DNA of 64,000 nt from Salirhabdus sp. Marseille-P4669 (GCF_900240405.1 NZ_OEQK01000001.1:1-64000), one strand, 5' to 3'. Positions 8,447-17,924 are shown, numbered from the stretch's first letter. Notes: a model not told the origin generated them from the sequence alone. Made by a program: numbers and translations.

Positions 8447-10165
8447 TTATTCCTCTAAAGTAGATGTATCTCCTGTTGGCAGACCTAATTCCCAAGACTT
8501 TAATAAACGTCGCATAATTTTACCGCTTCGTGTTTTTGGAATCGTATCACGAACTTCAATTTCCCTTGGAGCAGCATGAGCACTTAAGCCTGTTTTTACA
8601 AACTGTCGAATATCAGCCAAAAGTTCATCCGATTCTTCATAGCCCTCATTCAGTGTAATAAACGCTTTAATGATTTCGCCACGCTCTGGATCTGGCTTGC
8701 CAATTACACCCGCTTCACTTACAGCAGGATGCTCAATTAATTTACTTTCCACTTCAAATGGTCCAACTCTTTCGCCTGATGTATTAATCACATCATCAAG
8801 ACGTCCTTGGAACCAGAAATAGCCATCTTCATCCATATAAGCACTATCTCCAGACACATACCAATCCTTAATGAAGTAACTCTCATATTTCTCTTTACGC
8901 TTCCATATTTGTCTCATCATAGATGGCCAACCTTTTTTAATAGCTAAGTTCCCCATCTGTCTTGGCGGAAGAATGTTGCCTTCGTTATCTACAATAGCAG
9001 CCTCCACTCCTGGAATCGGTTTACCCATAGATCCTGGCTTAATATCCATTGTAGGGTAGTTGGAGATCAATTGCGCCCCTGTTTCGGTCATCCACCAGTT
9101 ATCATGGATACGTTTTCCAAGTACATCTACTCCCCAATAAATAACCTCAGGATTAAGTGGCTCTCCTACACTTAATACATGTCTTAAGGAGCTTAAGTCA
9201 TATTTATCCACTACCTCTTTACCTGCACTCATCAATTTACGAAAAGCAGTTGGAGCAGAATACCAAACAGTAACCTTATGTTTTTCAATCGTTTCATACC
9301 AATCATCCGGCGTAAAACGACCACCCCGAATAACATTAGTCACACCATTCAACCAAGGTGCAAATATTCCATAACTCGTACCAGTTACCCAGCCTGGATC
9401 TGCGGTGCACCAGTAAATATCATCTTCTTGTAAATCAAGTACATATTTCCCCGTAATGTACTGTTGAATCATGGCATTGTGTACATGGTATACCCCTTTT
9501 GGTTTACCTGTGGAGCCAGAAGTATAATGAAGAATCATACCATCCTCTAAATCGACCCATTCGATATCAAAGGATTCGGAAGCCTCTTCCATCTCTTTAT
9601 GGAAATCAACATATTTATCCTCTTGATAATCTGTTGTATCCCCAACCAAAACAATTTTCTTTAAATGCGGAAGCTTCTCTTGTGGCACTCGATATAATAG
9701 GTCAGGCGTTGTTACAAGAATGCTTGCTTCACTATCTTCTAAACGATCGCCAACTGCTTGCTCCATAAATGCCTCAAATAAAGGACCAGCAATTGCTGCT
9801 TTCTTCAATATTCCAAGGAAACTTATGTAAAACTCGGGGCTTCTATGCATAAATAGAAAGACTCGATCCCCTTTTTTTACTCCATATTTATCTAATACAT
9901 TCGCAAACTTGTTACTCTTTCTACTTAATTCATGAAAGGTAAGCTTCTCTTCTCTCTCAGGTGCTGAATAGAATAAAGCGACTTGGTTCTTTTTCGTTGG
10001 ATTTTGCGCATGGCGGTCGATTGCCTCATACGCAATATTAACTTTCCCAGTATCATACCAACTAAAGTGTTTCTTAACCTCTTCCCAATCAAAGCCCTTG
10101 TACGTTTTTTCATAGTCTTTAAGGTTGTGATTACCACTTTCTGCAAGTATCGGTTTCATATTCAT
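8447..10165 (-). CDS. acsA: Acetate-CoA ligase (acetyl-CoA synthetase)
   Basis: AcsA makes acetyl-CoA from acetate, ATP and CoA and is needed for growth on acetate and acetoin. The 572-residue protein has the adenylate-forming motif YTSGSTGKPKG near residue 215, WWMTETG, YVSGDSAYMDEDGY, and the C-terminal PKTRSGKIMRR whose lysine is the acetylation switch in this family. Its length is near-identical to B. subtilis AcsA. The ATG at 10165 gives the family N-terminus MNMKPILAE. A sigma-A-type promoter and a cre site lie just upstream, implying CcpA repression. AcuA/AcuC partners are not in this window. Confidence 0.93.
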   Translation of the reverse strand: MNMKPILAESGNHNLKDYEKTYKGFDWEEVKKHFSWYDTGKVNIAYEAIDRHAQNPTKKNQVALFYSAPEREEKLTFHELSRKSNKFANVLDKYGVKKGDRVFLFMHRSPEFYISFLGILKKAAIAGPLFEAFMEQAVGDRLEDSEASILVTTPDLLYRVPQEKLPHLKKIVLVGDTTDYQEDKYVDFHKEMEEASESFDIEWVDLEDGMILHYTSGSTGKPKGVYHVHNAMIQQYITGKYVLDLQEDDIYWCTADPGWVTGTSYGIFAPWLNGVTNVIRGGRFTPDDWYETIEKHKVTVWYSAPTAFRKLMSAGKEVVDKYDLSSLRHVLSVGEPLNPEVIYWGVDVLGKRIHDNWWMTETGAQLISNYPTMDIKPGSMGKPIPGVEAAIVDNEGNILPPRQMGNLAIKKGWPSMMRQIWKRKEKYESYFIKDWYVSGDSAYMDEDGYFWFQGRLDDVINTSGERVGPFEVESKLIEHPAVSEAGVIGKPDPERGEIIKAFITLNEGYEESDELLADIRQFVKTGLSAHAAPREIEVRDTIPKTRSGKIMRRLLKSWELGLPTGDTSTLEE

Positions 10166-10183
10166 CATCCCTCACCCCTTATT

Positions 10184-10198
10184 TGTAATCGGTTTCAA
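10184..10198 (-). promoter_or_regulatory. cre site (CcpA operator) of acsA
   Basis: The minus strand reads TTGAAACCGATTACA, which fits the degenerate cre consensus WTGNAANCGNWNNCW at every defined position. It lies just downstream of the predicted acsA transcription start and 18 nt before the start codon, a position suited to roadblock repression. B. subtilis acsA is known to be CcpA-repressed, so the function is plausible, though unproven here. Confidence 0.72.
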
Positions 10199-10205
10199 TT
10201 TACAA

Positions 10206-10235
10206 AATATAGTTGTTTATTAAAAACCTATGCAA
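10206..10235 (-). promoter_or_regulatory. acsA promoter, sigma-A type
   Basis: On the minus strand TTGCAT (10230-10235) and TATATT (10206-10211) are 18 nt apart. Transcription would begin near 10200, just ahead of the cre site. The rest of the 310-nt space between acsA and the holin-like gene is AT-rich and holds, besides these elements, only the terminator at 10433-10466. Confidence 0.6.
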
Positions 10236-10432
10236 CGTCTACTAAATTTATTTAATTTTTTAAATATTTAGTGACCTATATATATTTTAGCGGATATTTC
10301 CAAGTAATTAAAGGGAGAAATTTTAATCAAACCATTTTGTCCATAAATCCAAACGTTCGATAAACCTCAAAACTCTATTTGTAAAGAATTGGTCGATTCG
10401 TAAGTCTATTCATTCCTACTTACTCAAACGCA

Positions 10433-10466
10433 AAAAGGAAGATACTATTATTAGTACCTTCCTTTT
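10433..10466 (-). terminator. Terminator of the germination operon and holin-like gene
   Basis: AAAAGGAAG and CTTCCTTTT form the outer stem, with an inner TACTA/TAGTA stem. The minus strand continues TTTTTGCG. It lies 12 nt after the stop of the holin-like gene and is the first terminator-like hairpin after gerA, so the four genes may form one transcript. Confidence 0.8.
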
Positions 10467-10477
10467 AGAGAATCTAT

Positions 10478-10909
10478 TTAATAACGATGATTAACATTCG
10501 GTCCAACATTTCCATTAGATGTTTCGGCATTTTTATTAGTTGTCTCATTAGGATTATTTGTATTCATTTCAGCTTGTTCCATACTATTTTGTTGTTCAGG
10601 TTGTTTTTCTAAGTTTACGATATTCTCTTGGATTCTCCTATTTCTTCTATTGGTATATTCCGTTTGGGCAAACTTACCACCAAATACAATCACAACTGCA
10701 TATAAAGCATATTTAATTCCAGTCATCATTACTTCAAAGTTAAACGCCATCTCTTCCAAGGCTGCTAGACCTACACCTAGAAGGACCGCAATTACTGGAA
10801 GATACCTTTTACTTATTTTCGTGGCTCGACGAATGGCATACAATAGAAAAGCGAGTGCAACATATGCTGAAAATTGCATGTTCATTAAGTTGGACAGCAC
10901 TTCTACCAT
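10478..10909 (-). CDS. Small membrane protein, holin-like
   Basis: This 143-residue protein has three predicted membrane segments (about residues 5-25, 35-52 and 58-80). A long hydrophilic tail follows, rich in N, Q, E and T, with low complexity. The arrangement of short helices and a YLPVIAVLLGVGLAAL segment recalls A118-type phage holins, so transport or membrane permeabilisation is possible; this is a weak family guess. The ATG at 10909 is preceded by GGAGGTG at 5 nt, deciding against the longer reading from 10966. It follows gerC by 118 nt with no terminator between. Confidence 0.6.
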   Translation of the reverse strand: MVEVLSNLMNMQFSAYVALAFLLYAIRRATKISKRYLPVIAVLLGVGLAALEEMAFNFEVMMTGIKYALYAVVIVFGGKFAQTEYTNRRNRRIQENIVNLEKQPEQQNSMEQAEMNTNNPNETTNKNAETSNGNVGPNVNHRY

Positions 10910-11027
10910 AAGAACACCTCCATTGATAGCACCAATGAACATTTCATTACGTAATATCTTATTCACATGGAGATGCTCCCGTTTTTACTATTACAAAAAA
11001 TAAGTCTATTGCAGCAGAATTGAAATA

Positions 11028-12125
11028 TTACTCTACTACCCCTGTCCCTTTAATCGTTGCCTTCACATCAATTTTAAAGGATACATTTGGATATAACGCA
11101 TCCCATTGTTTTATTTTTTCTTCTTCACTCCCTTTTTGAATGGAGCGATAATGAACACCAAAACCAAATGGATCTAAATTGTTTTCTTGTAGCTTCAAAA
11201 GTAACTGTTTCGCGCTTTTTTGTACAGTTTCTTCAGCTAATTTCTTGTACTTTTCCATCTTACTTTTATTAAATTCAAATGTAGATTCTTCTACAAGGGA
11301 AGAAAAGTTTATTGTAAATGTTATTACTGGTTGATCCCGATTCATAAAAGTATAGGAACTATCGACCTGGTCCATGGTTAACACAAAATAATTTGTTTCA
11401 TCCGTTTCCACCACCATGTTAAATTTGTCATATCCTTTATTTAGGATATTGAACATTTTTGTTTCTTCCTCATTTAACTCCAATAGTATTTTTTCTTTAC
11501 TGGAGATCATTAATTTGGCAATCGATAACCCACCTGTATCATTTGGTTCAATCACTGGTAAGTAAGCATCAATCCCACGCTCCTTTAAATCCCGACGGAA
11601 ATTAAACAAATAGGATGTTGTCACATAGGCAGATTCCGTACCAGTTTCACCAAAGAATAGAAAGAGAGAGTTAGAAGGAAGCCGCTCAATTTTTGGTGTT
11701 ACATCTAAAATGGTTTTAGCATCCGGTTTGCCTACGCCTACATAAGCAATTTGTTGTATGTCTCGTCTTCTCGTAAACCAATCCATCACCTTACTTAAAT
11801 CCCTTTTCATAATGTCACTTCCGAGAACAATCATTTTCATATGACCGAAGTCTAATTCATTACTAATTCTTCCTTTCATGATATTAACCGCTTCTCCGAT
11901 TGTTTGACTTTCCTCCGTAAGTAAAATATATTTTTCACTTTCCTTTCTTGATTCTGCCTCCGGAATGGCGACCTTTAAAATGATTTCATAGCCATCTTCC
12001 ATGTTGGAAGCTTCATCTATTCCCATGCTCACAACAAAAGCCCTTTTATCAATATCCTTAAAGCCACAGCTTGAAAGAAGAAGAAGGCAAAACAGTACAT
12101 AAAAGACCTTCCTACCTTTACCCAT
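11028..12125 (-). CDS. gerC: Ger(x)C family spore germination lipoprotein
   Basis: This is the C subunit of a nutrient germinant receptor, a lipoprotein of the spore inner membrane. The 365-residue protein starts with a lipoprotein signal peptide ending in the lipobox LLSSC (cysteine about residue 20), followed by the GerC-typical GFKDIDKRAFVVSMGIDEA. Repeated family segments such as RRRDIQQIAYVGVG and the C-terminal GFGVHYRSIQK support the call. Its start overlaps the end of gerB by 8 nt, indicating translational coupling. Operon order A-B-C is standard. Confidence 0.92.
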   Translation of the reverse strand: MGKGRKVFYVLFCLLLLSSCGFKDIDKRAFVVSMGIDEASNMEDGYEIILKVAIPEAESRKESEKYILLTEESQTIGEAVNIMKGRISNELDFGHMKMIVLGSDIMKRDLSKVMDWFTRRRDIQQIAYVGVGKPDAKTILDVTPKIERLPSNSLFLFFGETGTESAYVTTSYLFNFRRDLKERGIDAYLPVIEPNDTGGLSIAKLMISSKEKILLELNEEETKMFNILNKGYDKFNMVVETDETNYFVLTMDQVDSSYTFMNRDQPVITFTINFSSLVEESTFEFNKSKMEKYKKLAEETVQKSAKQLLLKLQENNLDPFGFGVHYRSIQKGSEEEKIKQWDALYPNVSFKIDVKATIKGTGVVE

Positions 12126-13209
12126 GCTTCTTCCTCCTATCAGCCCATACTAAAACTACGATGGAAATAACCCCCATAGGTAATAAAAACGTAAAATAGA
12201 TTTTTGCTAATTCAAATACCTGTTCCTGTGAAATAAAAAAGTAGCTTATCGTCGTAAACAACGAAAAAACAATCATAATGAAGATAGGAAAGATGGAAAC
12301 ATTCCTCCATTTTGTTTGTGGTAATATGTACCGAATGGTTTCAATCCCGACATGACTACTAATGGTAGCGCTGATGATCGATACTCCTACATAGAGTAGT
12401 AAGAAAATAAACAACACCCGTTCAATAAAACCCAACTCCATTCGAATGGCATCAGCAGTCGAAAACCATGGATATACATATTCCTCAATTCCATCAAAGC
12501 CATGGTAGCCAATCGGAACTAATAAAGAGGTTAATAAATTCACAATACCTACCGCTGCAACAATAAAGACAAGCAATATAGGAATTTTCTTTTTCTTTAA
12601 ATCGATAACCTTGTTGTAAATAGAATAATAATAAAATCCTAAAAAAGAGTAAGTGGTAGCACCTATTGTTTCTAATTTAGGAAGCTCAAATCCATGTCTA
12701 AATACAATTTTTATCGCATCCCAGCTTATATGCTGATTAATGGTAGATTTTAGAAAAATGGCACCGATAAAAGGAATACAAAACAATAAAATAATCTCCA
12801 ACGCATACAATGTTTTTTCCGATTTTAGTAATGCTCCAAAACAGATAACCGATAAAAAGATAATCCCAATGACAAAAGGAGATAAGTCTGGATTCACAAA
12901 GCGTTTGGTTATATCAATAAAGACAACAAGTATTAACCAAGAGCTAATGAAGAATATGAGGCTGATGATCATAATATAAAGAACAGCAATCCACTTCGGA
13001 ATATACTCCTTTACTATTTCTGCATGGGTTTTTTTCGGAAATTTCAACAGAATATTCATATAAAAGTAAAAAAACAGTGAGCTTAATAAAGCACCAATAA
13101 ATATGGATAAAATAGCCCCATTATTACGCGCATCAATCATAATTCTCGGAACAAGCGCTACAACATTAGCTAACATATTAAGAATAATAAGATAGTAAAA
13201 ATATCTAAT
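12118..13209 (-). CDS. gerB: GerAB/YndE family germinant receptor permease subunit
   Basis: This B subunit belongs to the amino acid/polyamine/organocation superfamily and binds germinant in the spore inner membrane. It has about ten membrane segments and the family-typical N-terminal block NGAILSIFIGALLSSLFFYFY. I start it at an ATT codon (13207-13209), because GGAGGG lies exactly 7 nt upstream and the extra residues RYFYYLIILN restore the usual N-terminus of the family. The first ATG, at 13176, has no ribosome-binding site and would truncate the first helix. With the ATT start it has 363 residues and begins 15 nt after gerA. Confidence 0.88.
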   Translation of the reverse strand: MRYFYYLIILNMLANVVALVPRIMIDARNNGAILSIFIGALLSSLFFYFYMNILLKFPKKTHAEIVKEYIPKWIAVLYIMIISLIFFISSWLILVVFIDITKRFVNPDLSPFVIGIIFLSVICFGALLKSEKTLYALEIILLFCIPFIGAIFLKSTINQHISWDAIKIVFRHGFELPKLETIGATTYSFLGFYYYSIYNKVIDLKKKKIPILLVFIVAAVGIVNLLTSLLVPIGYHGFDGIEEYVYPWFSTADAIRMELGFIERVLFIFLLLYVGVSIISATISSHVGIETIRYILPQTKWRNVSIFPIFIMIVFSLFTTISYFFISQEQVFELAKIYFTFLLPMGVISIVVLVWADRRKKHG

Positions 13210-13224
13210 CGCTCATCCCTCCAT

Positions 13225-14580
13225 TTAACTCACCTTCGATGGCCGTTTACTCTCGGAAAAGAATAGCTTCAAATATGGATAGCCATGACTTTCTAAATTG
13301 ACGAGATAAAAAATTAGTCCAATAGTGGAAATAACCAAACCAATTAATCCAAATAGGGTAGTAAATAGTAATAGAAAATATTTGACAACCCGCATCGAAA
13401 AACTCATTTCGTTAATTGGAATAATAAAGTTTGAGATTGCGACCGAAGCGACAATGATAATCATAATATTTGAAACGAGTCCTGCTTCAGTCGTAGCTTG
13501 TCCTAATATCAAACCACCTACAGTTGTAGCAGTAGGTCCAATTGTTTTCGGTAATCGGATCGATGCTTCTACTAGCATTTCCATCATAATTAACATGAAA
13601 ATTACCTCTAAATAGGATGGGAAAGGAACTGGAATACGAGAGCTAGCAATAGAGAAAGCGAGTTGAATTCGTAGTATTTCTGGATTATAGGAAATAATTC
13701 CAACATAAAAGGATGGTAGAAACAAACTAATTAGTAAGCCGATGTAACGCAACAAAACGAGAAACTTCCCAACAAAATAAGGCTGATAGAAATCTTCCAT
13801 TGACGTCATAAAATCATAAAAAACAGCTGGGGTTATGAGGACAAATGGTGTACCTTCCATCATCACAATTACTTTACCTAAAGAAAGGTTATACGCAATT
13901 CTGTCTGGTCTTTCTGTCACCATAAGTGTAGGAAATAACCGCCTTTTCCTTGAGGTAAGGGCACGATGCAACTCTCCTGCCGATTGGACGATAGAACGGT
14001 CTACTTTATTTAACTGCTCTTTTACTTTTTTCAATACCTTCGTATCTACTTGTTCGCTATCATATAGAAGAACGACTTCTATATTTGATTTATCCCCAAC
14101 AAGATAGTTATTTTCCACCGTCAATGACGGTACATGATAACGATGGCGAATCAAATTTAAATTTACGTTTATATTTTCGCTTAAACCCTTTTGGGGTCCC
14201 ATTATCGTCGTTTCGACATTCGCATCTAATACACTGTTATTTTCCTGATGATTCAAGCCGATAAGATGTACTGTTTGATCAATTAGAAATACAACCGAAC
14301 CATGCAGAATATCTTTTATCGTCTCTCTTTCGTTTTTGTATTCCTTATAATCCCCTAAGCTTTGCAAATACTTTGTATATTGCTCCTTCTTTTCCACTTC
14401 AAAAAAGGGTTTGACAAACATGTCATGAATCTTGCTCGTATCGATAACAGAATTTATATAAATCATCTTAAGCTGGTAGTTTCCATTATCTAGGTTTTGA
14501 AATGTTGCATCTTTTGAACCTTTAAAGTTTTTCTCAAGTAGAGGCTTCAATTGATCTACGTTGTTACTTTTACCAAACAC
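13225..14580 (-). CDS. gerA: GerA family germinant receptor subunit A
   Basis: This is the A subunit of a nutrient germinant receptor. The 451-residue protein has a hydrophilic N-terminal domain of about 240 residues and then the conserved GerA membrane domain with ERPDRIAYNLSLGKVIVMMEGTPF, FLPSFYVGIISYNPE, LPKTIGPTATTVGGLILGQA and INEMSFSMRVVKYFLL. It is slightly shorter than many GerA proteins (480-540 residues) at the N-terminus. The start is GTG with GAGAGG 10 nt upstream. Such operons are normally transcribed by sigma-G in the forespore; I could not identify a convincing sigma-G promoter. The germinant is unknown. Confidence 0.93.
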   Translation of the reverse strand: MFGKSNNVDQLKPLLEKNFKGSKDATFQNLDNGNYQLKMIYINSVIDTSKIHDMFVKPFFEVEKKEQYTKYLQSLGDYKEYKNERETIKDILHGSVVFLIDQTVHLIGLNHQENNSVLDANVETTIMGPQKGLSENINVNLNLIRHRYHVPSLTVENNYLVGDKSNIEVVLLYDSEQVDTKVLKKVKEQLNKVDRSIVQSAGELHRALTSRKRRLFPTLMVTERPDRIAYNLSLGKVIVMMEGTPFVLITPAVFYDFMTSMEDFYQPYFVGKFLVLLRYIGLLISLFLPSFYVGIISYNPEILRIQLAFSIASSRIPVPFPSYLEVIFMLIMMEMLVEASIRLPKTIGPTATTVGGLILGQATTEAGLVSNIMIIIVASVAISNFIIPINEMSFSMRVVKYFLLLFTTLFGLIGLVISTIGLIFYLVNLESHGYPYLKLFFSESKRPSKVS

Positions 14581-14670
14581 CTATTAACGACCTCTCTTTC
14601 GGATGCGGATGCAATACGTCGTTTACTCCTTCAGTTTTTGCGAAAAGCCTAAGGTTATTCTTCCTCATAA

Positions 14671-14705
14671 GAAAAACCTTTAAAGCTTTTAAACACTTTA
14701 AAGGT
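14671..14705 (-). terminator. Terminator of the HAD phosphatase gene
   Basis: AACCTTTAAAG (14675-14685) and CTTTAAAGGTT (14695-14705) form an 11-bp stem followed on the minus strand by TTTTTC. The upstream arm includes the stop codon of the HAD gene. It separates that gene from the germination operon. Confidence 0.83.
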
Positions 14706-15519
14706 TACGACTCTCCTCATTACCTATTACTTTTTTCTGTATTAAATGATCCACCATATCCGCGACACTTCGAACTACGTAAGTTGCATGATTTTGAACG
14801 CGCTCCTCCGCATGACTCATACAATAACTATATGGTGTTAAGGCAAACATAGAAATATCATTATATGAATCTCCAATACATGCGATTTCATTGGGTTCTA
14901 TATGTAAATTTTCAATTAGCTGCTGAAGACTTGTTCCTTTGCTAATGTTTTTCGGCATTATGTCTAGACAATGAGGATCGGAAATAAACGTATCCACTTT
15001 ATCCCTATACTGTCCCCGTACTTTCTGTTCTAGGTCCTTTAAATAACCTGTTGCACCACCTACAGTTATTTTAGATATATGTAAATCTAAAATCCGCTTC
15101 TTTATATTTGAATCTACCGTAAGAGGAAAGAATAATTGCTCATTGATTTTATTCATATGATTAGAATGATGGTGTGTAATTCCTTTATCTTCTACAAACA
15201 CAGTAATTAATGAATTTTCATCTTTAGGTAAATATGTATAAACTTCCAGCGCTAATGAAGAAGGAAAAACATTCGCAACGAGTCTTTCCTCATTATCCAT
15301 ATAAACAAATGCACCATTTTGACTGATGCGATGTCCATTTACACCGAGCTCCGCTAATACCTCTTTAATCTCTACATCCATTCGGCCACTAGCAACAGAA
15401 AATTGTAAATCCTTGTTCTTCAATAAAACTGTTTGTATCGCACGCTTATCCCGATTATCTATCGTTATACCACTCGAAAATAACGTTCCATCTAAATCAG
15501 AAACAATCAATTTAATCAT
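14698..15519 (-). CDS. HAD superfamily Cof-type phosphatase
   Basis: This 273-residue protein belongs to the HAD IIB (Cof-like) hydrolases. Motif I is SDLDGTLFSS at residues 7-16 with the nucleophile aspartate. Motif II is the VASGRMD region, motif III the KGTSLQQLI lysine, and motif IV GDSYNDISMF. Such enzymes dephosphorylate sugar phosphates or cofactors such as FMN or pyridoxal phosphate; the substrate cannot be told here. GGGAGG lies upstream of the ATG. It is transcribed divergently from ptsG with a 131-nt spacer, which may hint at a role with phosphosugars. Confidence 0.88.
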   Translation of the reverse strand: MIKLIVSDLDGTLFSSGITIDNRDKRAIQTVLLKNKDLQFSVASGRMDVEIKEVLAELGVNGHRISQNGAFVYMDNEERLVANVFPSSLALEVYTYLPKDENSLITVFVEDKGITHHHSNHMNKINEQLFFPLTVDSNIKKRILDLHISKITVGGATGYLKDLEQKVRGQYRDKVDTFISDPHCLDIMPKNISKGTSLQQLIENLHIEPNEIACIGDSYNDISMFALTPYSYCMSHAEERVQNHATYVVRSVADMVDHLIQKKVIGNEESRNL

Positions 15520-15650
15520 ATGTGTACATCCTCCCAGTTAAGCTTTAGATTACTTTTTACTTTTATTAGTTAATTATAAGAAATTGGGAAACTTAAAAAA
15601 AGAACAGAAGCAAATCCTTTAAAAGAACTTAACATTATGGGGGGTTTTAC

Positions 15651-17603
15651 ATGTTTAAAAAGGCATTTGGCCTCTTGCAGCGAGTTGGACGAGCACTCAT
15701 GCTTCCAGTATCCGTTTTACCTGCTGCAGGAATATTACTTGGAATTGGACATGAAAATGTTTTAGATATACCAGTTATGGCCCAAGCAGGTGGCATTATA
15801 TTTGATAATTTACCATTGCTCTTTGCAATAGGAGTTGCCATTGGACTGGCAGATGGTGATGGTGTTGCAGGGCTAGCAGCTGTAATCGGATTTCTTGTGA
15901 TGAATGTAACATTAGGCATTATGGCGGAATCCTTTGGAGCTGATACGGTCGAATTATTAGGTATTACAACCTTACAAATGGGTGTATTCGGTGGAATTAT
16001 TATGGGGATTGTAGCCGCAGCGTTATATCGACGCTTTTATAATATCCAGCTTCCTCCGTTTTTAGGCTTTTTTGCAGGAAAACGATTCGTACCTATTATT
16101 ACTGCCGCAACTGCGGTTTTATTAGGGCTGTTATTTGTCTTTATTTGGCCACCGATTCAAAATGTTATTGATTGGTTCAGTGTTCTTGCAACAGAAACGG
16201 GAACTACAATCGCGGCATTTATCTTTGGCTTTGGACAAAGGGCCCTTATTCCATTTGGTTTACACCATATTTTTTATCAACCATTCTGGTATGAGTTCGG
16301 TACCTTTGTTACAGATGCAGGAGAAGTAGTAAAAGGAGATATGACTAGATACTTTGCTGGCGACCCATCTGCAGGTACCTTTATGGCTGGTTTATTCCCT
16401 TTTATGCTCTTTGGTTTACCTGCTGCTGCACTTGCAATTTATCAAGAAGCAAAGCCGGAAAACAAAGCAAAAGTAGCGGGGATTATGGGCTCAGCAGCAC
16501 TTACATCCTTTTTAACTGGCATAACGGAACCAATTGAATTTTCCTTCTTGTTTGTTGCACCTATTTTATTTTTAATTCACTGTGTGTTTGCAGGTTTTTC
16601 TTTTGTAGCAATGGACTTACTCAATGTAAAGGCTGGTTTTACCTTTTCCGGCGGGGCAATTGACTACGTTCTATACTGGGGACTTTCTACCAATGCATGG
16701 ATGGTAATTCCAGTAGGACTTGTCTTTGCAGTTCTGTATTATTTCGGCTTCCGGTTTGCAATTCGGAAATTTAATTTAGCTACACCAGGTCGAGAAGAGG
16801 ATGAAATATTAGATACAGATAAAGGAAAGGGAGAAAGTACGGGAGATGATCTACCTTATGAAATATTAGAAAGCTTAGGTGGAGAAGATAATATTACCCA
16901 TTTAGATGCATGTATTACGAGGCTACGTGTCTCGGTAAAAGATAAGGGGGAAGTAGATAAAAGCCGTTTAAAACATCTAGGAGCATCAGGGGTTATGGAG
17001 GTAGGAAACAATGTACAAGCTGTTTTTGGTCCTAGATCCGATTCCATTAAAGGGCAGATTCAAGATATTATTAGTGGGAAATCACCACGACCGGCTGCCA
17101 AAAAGGAAGTAGAGGACCCGATAAAGGATGTAGATGAAAACGCAGAGTTTAACTTAGTAAGTCCGATTAAAGGAAACATACTACCAATAACCGATGTACC
17201 TGATCAAGTGTTTTCTGGGAAAATGATGGGAGACGGCTTTGCGATTGAACCTATTGATAACCTCGTTGTGTCACCCGTTGATGGAAAGATAGTGAATGTG
17301 TTCCCAACAAAGCATGCAATCGGATTGGAATCAAAATCTGGTAGAGAAATTTTAATCCATTTTGGTATCGATACCGTTAAATTAAAAGGCGAAGGATTTG
17401 AAACATTTGTCAAGGAAGGTGATGAAGTTAAGCTTGGTCAAAAGCTGTTGAAGGTGGATTTGAACGTTATTAAAGAAAAAGTACCATCTATTATTACACC
17501 TATTGTATTTACGAATTTACAGGCAAATGAATCGGTGAAAATTATAAAACAAGGTACTGTTACACAAGGAGAAGAAAATATTATTTCCATTGTAAGAGAA
17601 TAA
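15651..17603 (+). CDS. ptsG: PTS glucose transporter subunit IICBA
   Basis: PtsG imports and phosphorylates glucose. The 650-residue protein has the domain order IIC (about residues 1-380, ten membrane segments, with [15 protein letters not shown]), IIB (phospho-acceptor Cys421 in DACITRLRV) and IIA (phospho-acceptor His570 in [10 protein letters not shown]). It aligns well from memory with B. subtilis PtsG but is about 50 residues shorter, mainly in an external loop after the second helix. GGGGGG lies 7 nt before the ATG. It is followed 18 nt later by ptsH. The leader shows no GlcT-type terminator/antiterminator. Confidence 0.93.
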   Translation: MFKKAFGLLQRVGRALMLPVSVLPAAGILLGIGHENVLDIPVMAQAGGIIFDNLPLLFAIGVAIGLADGDGVAGLAAVIGFLVMNVTLGIMAESFGADTVELLGITTLQMGVFGGIIMGIVAAALYRRFYNIQLPPFLGFFAGKRFVPIITAATAVLLGLLFVFIWPPIQNVIDWFSVLATETGTTIAAFIFGFGQRALIPFGLHHIFYQPFWYEFGTFVTDAGEVVKGDMTRYFAGDPSAGTFMAGLFPFMLFGLPAAALAIYQEAKPENKAKVAGIMGSAALTSFLTGITEPIEFSFLFVAPILFLIHCVFAGFSFVAMDLLNVKAGFTFSGGAIDYVLYWGLSTNAWMVIPVGLVFAVLYYFGFRFAIRKFNLATPGREEDEILDTDKGKGESTGDDLPYEILESLGGEDNITHLDACITRLRVSVKDKGEVDKSRLKHLGASGVMEVGNNVQAVFGPRSDSIKGQIQDIISGKSPRPAAKKEVEDPIKDVDENAEFNLVSPIKGNILPITDVPDQVFSGKMMGDGFAIEPIDNLVVSPVDGKIVNVFPTKHAIGLESKSGREILIHFGIDTVKLKGEGFETFVKEGDEVKLGQKLLKVDLNVIKEKVPSIITPIVFTNLQANESVKIIKQGTVTQGEENIISIVRE

Positions 17604-17621
17604 GAAAGGAAGGATACAAAC

Positions 17622-17888
17622 ATGGCTAAGCAAACCATTCAAATTACCGCACCTGAAGGCATTCACGCGAGACCTGCAACACTACTCGTTCAAACAGCAG
17701 GTAAATACGAATCCACTATTAGTATGGAATACAACGGTAAAAATGTGAACTTAAAATCGATTATGGGAATTATGTCATTAGGAATACCAACAGGTGCTAC
17801 GGTGGAAATCATTGCAGAAGGATCTGATGAAGAAGAAGCTTTAAAGGGAATTGTAGAAGTTATTCGAAAAGAAGGATTTGGTGAGTAA
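17622..17888 (+). CDS. ptsH: Phosphocarrier protein HPr
   Basis: HPr passes phosphate from enzyme I to the sugar-specific PTS permeases and, when phosphorylated on serine, is the CcpA co-repressor. The 88-residue protein has the catalytic His15 in [11 protein letters not shown] and the regulatory Ser46 in [12 protein letters not shown], both intact. It sits 18 nt after ptsG and probably shares its transcript. A strong terminator follows immediately, so enzyme I (ptsI), which follows ptsH in B. subtilis, is not part of this unit. Confidence 0.97.
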   Translation: MAKQTIQITAPEGIHARPATLLVQTAGKYESTISMEYNGKNVNLKSIMGIMSLGIPTGATVEIIAEGSDEEEALKGIVEVIRKEGFGE

Positions 17889-17924
17889 AACAAGCGTGAG
17901 GCAATTGTCTCACGCTTGTTTTTA
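17889..17924 (+). terminator. Terminator after ptsH
   Basis: AACAAGCGTGAG and CTCACGCTTGTT form a perfect 12-bp stem with an 8-nt loop followed by TTTTTA on the plus strand. The opposite strand also has a short T-run, so it can end the proC-tRNA-Arg transcript too. Confidence 0.92.

Noticed and set aside
16856-17638. Several minus-strand frames over ptsG
   Set aside because: They are antisense shadows of the IIB and IIA domains of a clearly coding plus-strand gene.
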